The position numbers were made by a program, and so were the translations under genes. From contig SGPL01000530.1 in assembly GCA_004802705.1 (NCBI GenBank), forward strand, positions 1 through 22,659: 22,659 bases of DNA, in the 5' to 3' direction. The stretch comes from Bondarzewia mesenterica (Eukaryota; Basidiomycota; Agaricomycetes; Russulales; Bondarzewiaceae). This document shows, piece by piece, positions 10,215 through 20,887 of the stretch (position 1 is its first letter; the number at the start of each line of letters is the position of its first letter). The notes below the pieces were generated by a model. The model had not been told where the DNA came from. It saw only the letters and a list, made by a program, of their open reading frames with translations, and did not search any database.

Positions 10215-12064
10215 ATGGCTATTCTCTCATTTCCCAAACCAACAACCTTCCAGACATGGCGTACGGTTCACCCACGCGTCCTTCTGCCCATACACCCACC
10301 TCCAGAAATATCCAGCTTCCCCGCACTCCCATCGCCGCTCCGGGAAACTGCATTTGGACCCTGCTACGCGCTGAGTACCCATCTCGTGCCATCGGCATTT
10401 CCACGGAGCTCTGCAGACGTCTCTCAGCCGCAGGTTCCTATAAATGAAACGAAGGCCGAGCGCAAAGCCCGTTTGTCGCGATTGGCGTCGGAAATGATTG
10501 ATAGGAAGAGGAAGCAGGAGAGTGGGCAGTCGCTTGGTGAGGGAAGTCGGGCGGTACTCTGGAATTGTCTGAACCGCTATGTCCGACGCGCTGTCCCTAA
10601 GGAGAAGAACAGGAAACACTTGACATTGTTTTTCGCTCATGCTAATGGACTGCACAAGGAGGTAGGGACACTTACAGAAGTTCTGACATGCGTACGCTAA
10701 GCGCCTAGCTTTATTGGATTCACTGCGCAGACATTTGAGCCGACTCTACGACACCTCTTCTCTCGGTCTGACGCGCCGTATCAGATTGACGAGGTGTGGA
10801 CCTTTGACGCGGTTCAACATGGAGACTCTGGACTCATCAATGCAGCACAATTGCGCGGAATATGTAAGCGCGTCGAGCACACCATGACATTTTGAGCGTC
10901 CATTCCTGAACTTCCAACCATCCTCTTCAGTCGATTGGGCAGACAACGCGCGCGACATCCTCAACTTTTTCTTGCAATACCTTCCAGATAGCGTATCGGC
11001 GGATCCGTTACCTGTACACCTGGAGCGTGTGCCTTCATCTGTATCGGAAGAACGGCGCGTACACGGCTTCCGCGAACGCTCTTTGGTTTCCGTCGGACAC
11101 TCCTTCGGAGGTTGCAGTCTGTAAGCCCACTTGAAGAACACATGACAATTTACTGAGATTCTTTCGCATTTCGTAGCGTCCTGGCAGCGCACGCGATACC
11201 CTCCTTATTCTCAGATCTCGTTTTGATTGATCCGGTCATCATTCCATCTGGATATGATCGGAGTGAGAACTTGCGCACGCTCGTGCTGGGCGCCATCTCC
11301 CGTCGTGAAACATGGTCTTCACGGTAGGCGGTCATTCTTCACAAATCAGGATAGAGAACCCATTGTCACACGATTTCATCCACAGGGAAGAGGCACATAG
11401 ACTATTGAGTGCATCGCCGTTCTTCGGCAGATGGGACCCAGAAGTGTTGAAAGTCTACATCGAGCATGCACTCGCGTCTGACCCGAGGGGCATTGTCAGA
11501 CTCAAAACCACTGGTATTCAGGTATATGCGGATGTGGCTGTCCAAAAATTGAAACCAACATACTGACCGTCTCCTCAGGAAGCGACCGTGTTTCTGGAGA
11601 ATCTAGTTGCTAATGAAGCATGGGTCTTATTGTCCCAGCTGGACAAACGGATAGCACTGAAGTGGATAATGCCAGGGTCAGGGCCAGGGCAGGACTCTGG
11701 GTAAACTCTCCTTCGCACATCCTTTCTGTCCACACGTTGACATGACTTTTTTGAATGTAGGTTCTCAAGTAACGAAGTGACTCAAGAACGTATCTGGCTG
11801 AGGCCTCAGAACTCGTCGAACAGACGGATACCAGGAGGTGGCCATCTTGTGAGTAGCAAGGCAACCTTTCGATCAGTTGAGTGCCCTGACAACATAATCT
11901 CTCTTTTTCACATAGGTGGTGCAAGAGAAGCCCAAGGAAGTCGGTAAGAGGACTTTGATGTCATTAAAATTGTGCATGATCGCTCAGTCGAGAAACGTCA
12001 TTCAGCGGATGAAATCCATTCTTTTCTTATTGAGAAATTCGGAAAACGGTGTGCTCGTCTCTAA
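10215..12064 (+). CDS. Alpha/beta hydrolase, Lpx1-like, predicted peroxisomal
   Basis: The nine-exon model gives 449 residues. Exons: 10215-10661, 10731-10863, 10931-11120, 11177-11323, 11386-11521, 11579-11700, 11761-11848, 11916-11943 and 12006-12064. All phases agree. Landmarks: STHLVPSAFPR near the N-terminus, the LTLFFAHANG oxyanion-hole region (HANG at 142-145), WTFDAVQHGDSG, the nucleophile elbow VGHSFGG (Ser251), DLVLIDPV, and PGGGHLVVQEKP with the likely catalytic His420. These match the fungal family that includes yeast peroxisomal lipase Lpx1. The C-terminus ends in ARL, which fits the peroxisomal targeting signal 1 consensus. The enzyme is probably an acyl-ester hydrolase or lipase. 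The first 50 residues or so are proline-rich and less certain: the true start may lie downstream or in an unseen upstream exon. Confidence 0.88.
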
Positions 12065-12517
12065 ACTGCCTTGGTCACGACGGCGGCTTGTCGGCACCCC
12101 GAAGCCTGTGGGATGATTTGTTAGCCTCACACATTGCCTGGTAGCTGCTTAGCTCCCACTCATGGCTGTCGTCATTTACATACCATTGTCCTGTAGTCTA
12201 CGTTGCTCCAATACATACAGCTTCAAAATAATCAAAACTCCACATGCGTCGGTACACCAAGGGCCGAGCTCTCCAAAATGTCGTCAGCCGGAAGGGGTCA
12301 GCCACATAGGGCGCGTTCAATGCTGTGCACTGGCCGAGAGGAGTTGTTTGTCCTTTCCCCCCGTCCCCCACGGCCTAAACCTCTGCCTTGTTCCGGTTCG
12401 TTTGCAGGGTCCTGCTTGGTTCTGTGCGGTCAAGCAAGTTGGAGCTCGAAGCATAAAGCTGTACTCTTCTGGACCGCCGCCGTGCTAGTCGTCTTTCCCC
12501 TCTATAAAGTACTCCCA
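12065..12517. other. Intergenic: promoter region of membrane-protein gene
   Basis: This stretch of about 450 bases lies between the hydrolase stop and the chosen start of the next gene. A TATAAA-like sequence sits at 12502-12507, only some 11 bases before the chosen ATG at 12518. That is close for a TATA box serving that start. The frame is open upstream to an ATG at 12278, so an 80-residue longer N-terminus cannot be excluded. Confidence 0.4.
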
Positions 12518-14838
12518 ATGTTATGCTGCAGCCCATCCACACCGCCAAACGCTAGGCTACTCTCGTATCGCGTCTTCCTGGCTTTCTATGCATCAATTCT
12601 CACAAGCGTTATCGCGGCACCGGCCGCAGAAGTCAGCCAGAGGCGATCGGTTTTAGTAAGGAGAGCAGGTTCTAACTCGATACAAGTATGGGTGCGTGCT
12701 CGTCTACTTATCGTGTGAGGTACACTCGCTCATCCCCTCCACAGGTTCCCATTGTCGTGGTCGTCCTCATGGTCGTCGCCGTCATCCTCGTGATCTGGGG
12801 CAAACGCAAAAAGTGGTGGAAGAAGCTCCGCGGTGTCTCGCTCGACAACCTGGTCTCCCCTCGTTCGACCTCGGTCACGACGAATGCCAATGGAGTCAGG
12901 GAGCTGACGGCAGAAGAAATTGCTGGCCCTGCGGCTGCTGCTCAAGCTCAGGCACGACCTGCGAGGAACCGACGGAATAATAGACGTACACCAAGTCAGA
13001 TTTCGACGAGGTCGTTGCCGGTGTACATGAAGGAGCCAGGAGAGCACGAGCTCGTCATTATTCAGTAAGAAAAGCTCATTTATCTATTCGTCGTTGTTCT
13101 TCTAAACCGGTTTCTTCAGAGGGTCTAAGGACATGGAGGACAACCCCATGGAGCCAACGACCATCATCATGCCCTCGGTCGAAGAGACCGACAGCGAAAG
13201 CATAGGCCATTCGCGAAACGACTCTCACTCCTCCTCTATCTACGCCACCATTCCAACTCACGCTCACGTCCAAACACCGTTGCTCCACGGTGACGAAAAT
13301 CATGATCATGACAACGCAAACGAATCATCTCCGAGAACGCCCGGAGACGAGGGCAACGACAGCAGTGCTGCACTTCTCCAGGAATCCGATGTGGTCGACC
13401 CCCGTGGTGAAGCTCCGGCATACTTTGAGGTCATAGGCGATCTTTCGGAGAATGATCTCAGCCGCATGCAAAGCACTGAGACTGCCCCAGGCCTACGAGC
13501 CCCATCATGGAAGAGAACGAGCAGCCCGTTGGTCCTACACGGCGACGTTCAGTCTTGCGCGATTTCATCAATGCTGCGTCGCATGCACTCCCCCGCATCC
13601 ATCCCATGCCAGGACGTTCATCCCACGAAAGTAGTAGACATGCACGCGACAATTCAGGGCCAGCCGTTTCCCTGGAAAGCGATGAGTCTGCGGGGCGCCC
13701 TAGCATCAGTGGTGCCCGGCCTAGCACGGCTACACGACCGTCCACCCATCGGCCGTCGCTCTCTGGCACGGGCTCAATGTTCAGCATCGCCTCGTCGCCG
13801 CTCCGGCCCATGTCGCGCTCGCGCACCCGTTCGAATTCAAACTTCAACCAAACTCGCGTGCCTCTGACGTCGCCATCGACGATCTCGATTAGCTCGATCT
13901 CGGCTCCGCTCTCGCACACGCTTACACGCACGGACTTTGTCTACCCGAAGAGTGGCCCGACGCCCGAGCAGCTGAAACTGATCTCGTCAAGGGAGGCGGT
14001 GGGCAAGTTCGGCGTTCCCTACGGTGCGGATGCTCTGGCGTATGTCGCATCGACTTCGCGACTCGACTTGCACGGTCCCCCGCCAGAGTTCGACAGCCAT
14101 GGTGAGGAGCTTCTGTCCATTGACGGCTTGCCAGTGGCCGGATCTTCCGGTTATCGTCCCCCCTCGGGTTTGAGCACCAGTCAGAATGACCTTTCGCGGG
14201 AATCATCTCGAGATGTCGCTGTGGCGTCTGATGCCCAGGAACGGCCTTCCCAAACTGTTCTGAGCCCTTCGTCAGAAGGTCATCCCATTTCAACATTAGA
14301 CCCCACAGGAGAGGTATCAGTGGATGTTTCGCATGAAGCTGAGCCCACCAATCAAATTAGCGTCCTGCACCAGCCCGAAGCTACGATCACCAGTGCATCC
14401 CCTGCCGGCACCCCCGAAGCGCCTTCCCCCACGTCGAATTCGGCACCCTTTTCCGATTCCGAACATCTAACAGTTACTACTGACACAATCACTGACCCCA
14501 AGCCGTCATCGTTGACTCTTACCATGGCCTCATCGTCGTCTATGCCTGTATCAACGACGGCCGTTCCTGCACCACAGTCCTCAGCCAAATCTCCCCAACT
14601 CTCCATGGCGCCCACCGCTTTCCGCCTATCGGCGAGCGCGCAGAATATGCGCTCCGAGTCTCGCGCGAGCTCAGCTTTGTCGTTCGCCACCGCCGAGGAG
14701 GGAGACACGGATACCGAGACCCCGACGACACCCAACGCCAAGGTCAGAATCCCTTCCCCCGAGCCTGCTCTCGGGGCGCGAGGACGACGGCACGACACCG
14801 ACGACGCCGCGTCTCCCGCAGGCTCAGTTCTCACTTGA
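12518..14838 (+). CDS. Single-pass membrane protein with long disordered cytoplasmic tail
   Basis: Exons are 12518-12685, 12745-13064, 13120 to about 13429, and about 13516 or 13525 to 14838, giving about 703-706 residues. A hydrophobic signal-like segment (about residues 14-36, ending VIAAPA) is followed by some 20 extracellular residues. A strong transmembrane helix follows (57-74, VPIVVVVLMVVAVILVIW), then a basic stop-transfer region GKRKKWWKKLRG. Next come SLDNLVSPRST and VRELTAEEIAG, then a very long S/T/P-rich tail with PRGEAPAYFEV and, further on, KSGPTPEQLKLISSRE and GVPYGADALAY. The order suggests a type I plasma-membrane or wall-stress-sensor-like protein, but I know no function; it resembles uncharacterised conserved proteins of agaricomycetes. 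The third junction is uncertain: the frame changes between 13430 and 13525 and the splice sites there are weak. The start could instead be an ATG at 12278. Confidence 0.75.
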
Positions 14839-15754
14839 AGCTGGAAAGCAAATCGGTGCGACGGTTGCGTAGTCCACGAGATGGCGCGGGGCAGGTTCCT
14901 CATTTAGGATTTACGAAACGATTTACCTCTTCCTCTTCTTGACTCCTTCACCTTTGGTTCTGGATACAGATTTTCCCGGAGGATTCGTGTCGATGATCTG
15001 ATGACTTGCCTTTGGATTTGAAAAGTTTCACGCTTGTCGCTGATCTTATTACTATAGACGTGTATATGTGCATCTAAGTCGGACACCTCGTACTACATCA
15101 TTTTCTAAACGCTTTTCGTTTCTTTATGCTTCATGGTGCTTTCGTCGTTGTTCTGTATTATCACAGCCAGTTAACACAGTCCTGTAAAATCAGAGTTGGG
15201 GGCAACAACGCTCTCGACTGCTCAGCTACCTGCGTGAATTGGATTTGTTTTCTTTGATTGGAAGAGGATAGAGTACACGCTCCTGTAATCGACTATACTC
15301 AGCGGGATTAAAATCGAGCTTTGCACGCAATAAGAATCTTTAAAAGAAAAGCGTGAAAGGCGTTGCTGAGATCTAGCGACTTGACGCATATGCAAAATAA
15401 GTTGTCTCTCAAGACCTGTAAAAGCATAAAGCATATCCAAACGTATGTATAGCGATTTTTTAACAATACACATGCATCTCAGAAAGTGCATCAACGAAAA
15501 CACGACACAATGGCAAGAGAGGTGGGCAGATATAAACGAGAGTACACCGAAAGTGAATGAACAAACAATAATGGACGAGAACGAGCAAGTAATAGAGTCT
15601 CCCGACCGAAACCGGACGATGCATTGACCGTATGACAAGAGCGAGTAAAACCAACAGTTCGACAACGCAAGAGGATATGAGCAAATATATCGATGGCAAC
15701 CTACAACCAACAAACCAGACAGCCGCGCGCACACGTCCAGTCGGCTAATACAGG
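14839..15754. other. Intergenic between converging genes
   Basis: These 916 bases separate the 3' end of the membrane-protein gene (plus) from the 3' end of the Epl1 gene (minus). They should hold both 3' untranslated regions. Part of the stretch is AT-richer than the flanking genes. The long minus-strand open frame that overlaps the Epl1 C-terminal exon from here has no family resemblance and is a shadow. No gene or RNA is supported. Confidence 0.55.
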
Positions 15755-18700
15755 CTAATACCCTCCAGAGCCACCAACCGCGGCCTGCTGCTGCTGCTGC
15801 TGGATCGAAGGGGATGACGCGGGCGTCTGCCCTGGACGCGACGGCGAGACCTGCACCTGAACCTGCTGGCTCGGCATAGTCGGCGACGCGCTGTGGAGAT
15901 GCGGTGAGAGCGAGTGCGCAATGGCGACCGATGGGCTTGCCCTGCTCTGCGGCGGGGTGAGATGAGCCTGGCGCTGTCCCTGCTGTGCAGAGGCCCACTG
16001 CACCTGGCGCGAAGTGGGAAGCTTGAGGTTCATACCCATGGACATGTTCTGCCCGACGTTCACGCCGAGCGGGAGGTTGTAGTTCGCGCCGTTGGGGATG
16101 ACGTGACCCATGTACGCGGCTGGCCGGTTACCGTTGACCTGCATCGTCATGTCCTGCCCCGCGAACGCAGACTTGAGGCTCTGCATCTGTTGAATGCTGA
16201 GCGGGCCATGTGGCATGTTCGCGTGGAGGTAGGCGGCTGCGTTGGGCATCGAGGGACTATAACTGTTCATATGGTATCCGTTTGGCATATTCATAGCGTG
16301 ATGAGGGTTGGGGGGTTTGAGTTGCATAGGGGGATTGGCGGGAGTGGCGACGGGGGATTCAGACGCACCAGCAACGGCTTCTTGTCCTTGAGTAATAGAC
16401 GCGGCAGAGGCGGGTCGCGACTCTATGTCATTACCATTCGTGGCATGGTGTGCTGCACCGCTGTGTCCGTTCACGACCAAAGTCTGAGTAGCCGGGTTTG
16501 GCGGTGAAACCTGTGTGTTCTGGGGGTCGGAATGGAGAGGAGCGACATTAGGCGTAGCCGGAGGACGCATACCACCGTTGGATGACAGGCGCACCTGCGG
16601 GACATTGACGAGCGGCTGCATCTTTTTGATCTGCGCCTGCATCGAGATGGGAGTCCCGCTGGTCTGTGGCATCGAGAGCGCCAGACTCGCTTGCTGAGCT
16701 TGAGCTTGAGCCTGCATCGCAGCCATTTGCGCAGACTGCGGAGGTGGCATTGAGCGACCGCCACGGGGCATTTGAAGCGCCCCCAACCTAAAGGGAAGAA
16801 CCGGTTGGACGCGACCGTCGGGCAACGGGACGTAGATCGTGGAATCAGTTGACAGACGATTATGGTCGTCTCCGTGATAGAAGGTCATGCTCTTCTTGAG
16901 CCGACTAGAATAATCAAGTCGGGTAAGACCTTTGGGAGACGAAGAATGTTTGGGAAAACTTACCCGACGTCAAACTCGTCGACCAGTACCCGATCTTGCT
17001 CATCGGCACCTTCCGGCCCGACTGGCGGCTCGTCATCGCTATCGAACTTCCACCTGTCGCGAATACGCCATAGAATTTCCTGAGAATCTGCGGCGTCGTC
17101 ATCAGACGGATCTCTAGGTGAACTTCGCAGACTCTGAAGGATTGGATAGTCCACGTCACGTCTCGACGATCTTGGGACATGAACACGTCGGTCCACCCGT
17201 AGTACACCTCCCCGTCCACGCCGCGTACGAACTGCTCGCCATGGTTGAGGTGCCTGTTCTTCGTCTGAATCCAATGGTGAAGAACGAGATGTCGAGGAAG
17301 ACTCGGGAGGGATGAACTTCCAATGTCGCTGGGCGAAAGGTACTGGTTGTGGTTGATATGCGTTCTGTGAAATAGATGACGTAAGAGACAGCACTTGATC
17401 CAGTTGGAAATCTGGAAACTTACGTCGATACCATCCTCCCAGTGATGATCCCGTTCCCGTATGCGAAGCATTTCCCGGTCGATGGAACTCTGTATCGAGG
17501 CCAGACGCTCCTTCGGCCGTATTATAGCCTCTGCATGTGCAGACGCCGCCATCTCGCCATTGTCCCTCGTCCTGAGCTTGAGAGGAATGCGACTGGAATT
17601 GATCGATTAGACAGAAGGATCGAAACGATACTGGATGTGTGCGTACCCTGTGCTTTCGACCACTCTCGGTTTCTTTGGCACCCTCTCTTTGTCGTAAAAG
17701 AGCTCGTCGTCTTCCTTGACCCCGAGACTGGTAAATTTTCGCTTCAGATTGACCAAGTCCTCGCGTTTCTCCCACACGGCTAGCGCTTGCAGTGCCGACT
17801 CTCGCTTCATTAATTCGCGATTTACCATGTTGTTCACCAATTCATAAGAATTGAGCAACTCTGCCTGGAGGCGGATCAGCTTTTCGGATGATGAAGCTTG
17901 AGAGGCCCGAGTCTTGCGCATCGCCTTGACATCGCGGCGCCTGAAGCAGATGTACGATTCGTTCAGCACATCCGACTCATCGAACTGACATGCGAGAAGG
18001 TGAGCTAGGACAAAAAAAGTGGACAAGACTGTTGAAGACGTACGTTGAGCACCGGTATGATTCGATGACCGCCCCGCTCCAAACGACGTTCTTTCCAATA
18101 CGGATAGACTACCTTGGCAAAGCGCACTATCTGGGGAGGCTGAGGTATCCATGCCGGAACGGAGAAGGCGGTAAACACATCGGGACCCAAAGGAGATGAA
18201 AACGTGTCTTGGTAGTCGGAGAACGGCGGAAAAGGTGCGCCTTGCTCGAGGCCCTACGATAACGAGATTAAAATTTGTACATAATGACTTGGACGACATG
18301 CGCGACGTACATGGTGGAGAAACTCTGTCTTCTCGTGCGTCACTTTCTCAAACAGACCCATTACCAGCTCAAACTGATCCTCAGACATGACCGTGGCCTG
18401 GGGTACATCAGGCTCCTTACCCTTGGCCTTGGCGCTTCTCTGCGAAAAGCGAGTGCCGGCGCCCGAGAGAGCACCCTGCGCGGATGTGCCCTCTCCCCTT
18501 GCCTCCTCGTTGTTCTTCTCTAGCCACTCTTCATCCCGCTCGTCCATGAAATAGGTGAAGCCATTAGCAAGACTGTCCGCGATGGCCTCCTCGACTGTCT
18601 CGGATGTCTTGATATACGAGAACGGGTCCTTCCACCTATCGGGGGGATAGGACTGGTCATAGTCGTCGACAAGGCCGGCGTAGTCCGGAATGGGGATGTA

Positions 18701-19115
18701 CGCATCCTGCTGCTTTGCAGCTTTGTCCGACGCTCCTCGGGTGGTCCTTTGAACGGCAGCATTGTGTCTAGACGCGGCAGATAAGACGGCCTGAAGATGG
18801 TGTTCCTACATAAACCAGAGACTGAGTCAGCATTCCGCGGAATGGATTCCCACGGCGACAGCCAATCAGAGCATGCCACATGGGTGTCGTTCAACAAGGG
18901 TCGCTAGGGGCGCAGAGGGGGCGAAAAACGATGCTCACATTGGCATCCTCAGCGTCGACGCCGGCAGTAGAGATAACTCGGGCCTTCTCCTCGTCCTCGT
19001 CGAAGGCCACAGGGTCTGCATCGATGTTGCCCTGGATGACTCGCAGGCGTGTCTTGTTGGTGACACGGTTGCGGTTGCGTAGGGTCGAGGGGCCTGGGTT
19101 GTGGTTGCGGGGCAT
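15755..19115 (-). CDS. EPL1: Enhancer of polycomb homologue, NuA4 acetyltransferase subunit
   Basis: The seven-exon model gives 979 residues. Exons: 19115-18939, 18805-18311, 18253-18044, 17984-17647, 17592-17424, 17364-16964 and 16904-15755. All phases agree. The N-terminal EPcA region carries LRNRNRVTNKTRLRVIQGN, then YPPDRWKDPFSYIKTSETVE. Later come PPQIVRFAKVVYPYWKERR and FDESDVLNESYICFRRRDVK followed by MRKTRASQ, typical of Epl1. A Leu/Lys-rich stretch follows (KLIRLQAELL, then LVNLKRKF), then RPKERLASIQSSIDREM and FAQRHWKFIPPE. The C-terminal 390 residues are rich in Q, P, M, N and A, with a run of six Gln near the end. Epl1 anchors the Esa1-Yng2-Eaf6 module of NuA4 and guides acetylation of nucleosomal histone H4 and H2A. 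The protein is somewhat longer than yeast Epl1 because of this tail. The gene is divergent from the GNAT gene and convergent with the membrane-protein gene. Confidence 0.93.
15785..15802 (-). repeat. CAG trinucleotide run coding six glutamines in Epl1
   Basis: Six consecutive CTG units on the plus strand read as CAG on the coding strand, near the C-terminus of Epl1. Such runs vary in length between strains. Confidence 0.8.
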
Positions 19116-20113
19116 GTCATGGAGAGCAAGGCAGGAGATGGAAAAAATAAATTATGGCGGATGTGCTTGCTGAGGAAAAGTGCTGAGCTCGCTGTCGATG
19201 GCGGCGACGGCGCTGACGGGACAATGGTTTGGGGCGCGCCGGAGAATTTTGGCCGAGATTTCGGCCCGAAAAACATGAATTGTAGGCGACGCGCTATTTG
19301 GCTCGTGTAAACACCTCCTCTCTCGGACGTTCCCTTCCTTTCGGCTTTTATATCCCAACAGAACAATAATTCTCGCCAGGTTTGAAACCCATCGGTCCAT
19401 GTCTGTGCTTTTGCACTGGCCCGTGTAGCCACGTTCTTTGCCGTCAGTTTCATGCCCGAAAGTTCGTATTTCTCACGAAACAGGCCGGCGTATGCCACCC
19501 TGCCACTGACACGCTCAGGACGTGCTTTTCGCGAAAATGGTTTCGCTTGAAAAATCTGAAGCATGTCGACGATTGCAGGCCGGAGCAGGAACGTTTTCCT
19601 CATTCCTGGCAGTTACACGGTGTCTTCTTCAACTTTCCTCTTCAGCTCATACACAAACGTTTCATGCCAAGGGAGTGACAACTTTCTTTGAATGAAGACT
19701 CATTGATCTGCTTCATACAGAACGACTGTCTTCTGTATGGTCAGCCACGGAGACTAATTGATCTGTACTGCAGGCGCTTCCCTCTGTTGCCCAAATGTTC
19801 CTTCCATCTTCGCTCATCGTTGCTGACCCGCGACCTCACTTGACTCCATATGGCTTTGAGCATTCGAATTTGACTATCTACCGTCTACGGTAGCGGCCCC
19901 CATCCGTCTCTAATACACCAATGCAAATATTCTTTTTACTCATACTTGAAGTCGTTGGTGCGGAAAGCGCCCCGTCGTCTCGACACATATGTCATCGGCT
20001 CATCGATTTCGAATGACTCGACTCACGTTCCTGAAGACGTACAAAAATCGAGTCAAAATTATGAGCTTGGGCTGTAGGTTCCGGTGTCCATTTGCAGGAT
20101 AACACGAGCTCAA
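19116..20113. promoter_or_regulatory. Divergent promoter between EPL1 and GNAT genes
   Basis: This 1-kb spacer separates the Epl1 start (minus) from the acetyltransferase start (plus). No convincing gene lies in it; the overlapping open frames have no family resemblance. It holds a repeat-hairpin-repeat element at 19696-19765 and a 6-bp-stem hairpin CTACCG-TCTA-CGGTAG at 19878-19893. No tRNA or other RNA gene was recognised. Confidence 0.45.
19696..19765. repeat. Direct repeats flanking a perfect 9-bp hairpin
   Basis: AGACTCATTGATCTG (19696-19710) and AGACTAATTGATCTG (19751-19765) match at 14 of 15 positions. Between them CATACAGAA (19714-19722) and TTCTGTATG (19731-19739) form a perfect inverted repeat around an 8-base loop. 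The element sits in the EPL1/GNAT divergent spacer, some 350-420 bases before the GNAT start. Function unknown. Confidence 0.55.
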
Positions 20114-20887
20114 ATGTCGTTTATCAACTCGTACAAGCCACCGCAGGTGGAGTCCCTGCCTGGCTACTACGGGCCAGACCCGTACGACATCAACTTCGTC
20201 TTCCCCATCAACCTTTCCTCCCTCGAGACCGAACGCGTTAAATTGACGCCGTTGATCCCATCCATCCACGTCCAAACATACGCCGACCAAGTTAATCAAC
20301 ACCCTGAACTCCAACGCTGGCTCCCATTCGGCCATAAAACGGTTGATGAAATCCTCAGCTTCGTTGAGATGCGAGTGCGACGCGACCCCGGGTGGGTGAT
20401 GTTTGCCGTCATCGACAAGGGTCGACCCGATCCTGCGCACCCGGAATTCGAGGGCGGCAGCATGGCGGGCGTCATCGGGCTGATCAGCACCTCGGCAGCG
20501 AACCTGTCGACCGAAGTAGGATGGGTCGTCACATTCCCCGCATTCCAACGCACGCACGTCACGTCCCACGCGGTAGGCTTGCTGCTGCGCTACTGTCTGG
20601 AGCCGGCGAGTGCGCCTGTGCCGGGGCTAGGGCTTCGGAGGGTCCAGTGGACGGCGAACACGCGGAATATCCCTTCGATAACTGCGGCGCAGAGGACGGG
20701 ATTCAAGCTGGAGGGGACATTGAGGTGGACTTGGGTGCTTCCCGAAGGAAAGGAGGGACATGTGCCGAGGAAGAACGACCCGAAGAGTGAGAATCCGGGG
20801 AGGGACAGTGCGATGCTGTCGATTTGCTGTGACGATTGGGAGAATGGGGGCAGAGAGCATGTCAAGCAGTTGTTGGACCGACAGTAA
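20114..20887 (+). CDS. GNAT-family N-acetyltransferase (RimJ/RimL type)
   Basis: One uninterrupted frame gives 257 residues from the ATG at 20114 (MSFINSYKPP). The N-terminal part has LSSLETERVKLTPLIPSIH, the usual start of the RimJ/RimL (Acetyltransf_3) fold. LQRWLPFG and GVIGLIS follow, then EVGWVVTFPAFQRTHVTSHA covering the acetyl-CoA binding region, and LRRVQWTANTRNIPSITAAQ with RTGFKLEGTLRW, the conserved C-terminal strand pair. Fungal proteins of this group are cytosolic and of unknown substrate; they may acetylate small molecules or protein N-termini. The frame extends ten codons further upstream but without an ATG. It is the only intronless complete gene in the window, in contrast to its neighbours. 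Confidence 0.9.
   Translation: MSFINSYKPPQVESLPGYYGPDPYDINFVFPINLSSLETERVKLTPLIPSIHVQTYADQVNQHPELQRWLPFGHKTVDEILSFVEMRVRRDPGWVMFAVIDKGRPDPAHPEFEGGSMAGVIGLISTSAANLSTEVGWVVTFPAFQRTHVTSHAVGLLLRYCLEPASAPVPGLGLRRVQWTANTRNIPSITAAQRTGFKLEGTLRWTWVLPEGKEGHVPRKNDPKSENPGRDSAMLSICCDDWENGGREHVKQLLDRQ

Noticed and set aside
13458..13931. Long minus-strand open frames opposite the membrane-protein tail, also at 14352-14903
   Set aside because: They are antisense shadows of a GC-rich, S/T-rich coding exon, with no family resemblance.
15222..15998. 258-codon minus-strand frame overlapping the Epl1 C-terminus
   Set aside because: It is out of frame with Epl1, begins within its last exon and becomes a Cys/Ser/Leu-rich run in AT-rich noncoding sequence. 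No known domain.
15914..16507. 197-codon plus-strand frame opposite the Epl1 Q/P-rich exon
   Set aside because: It is a shadow of the low-complexity coding exon; residues are His/Arg/Val-rich with no domain.
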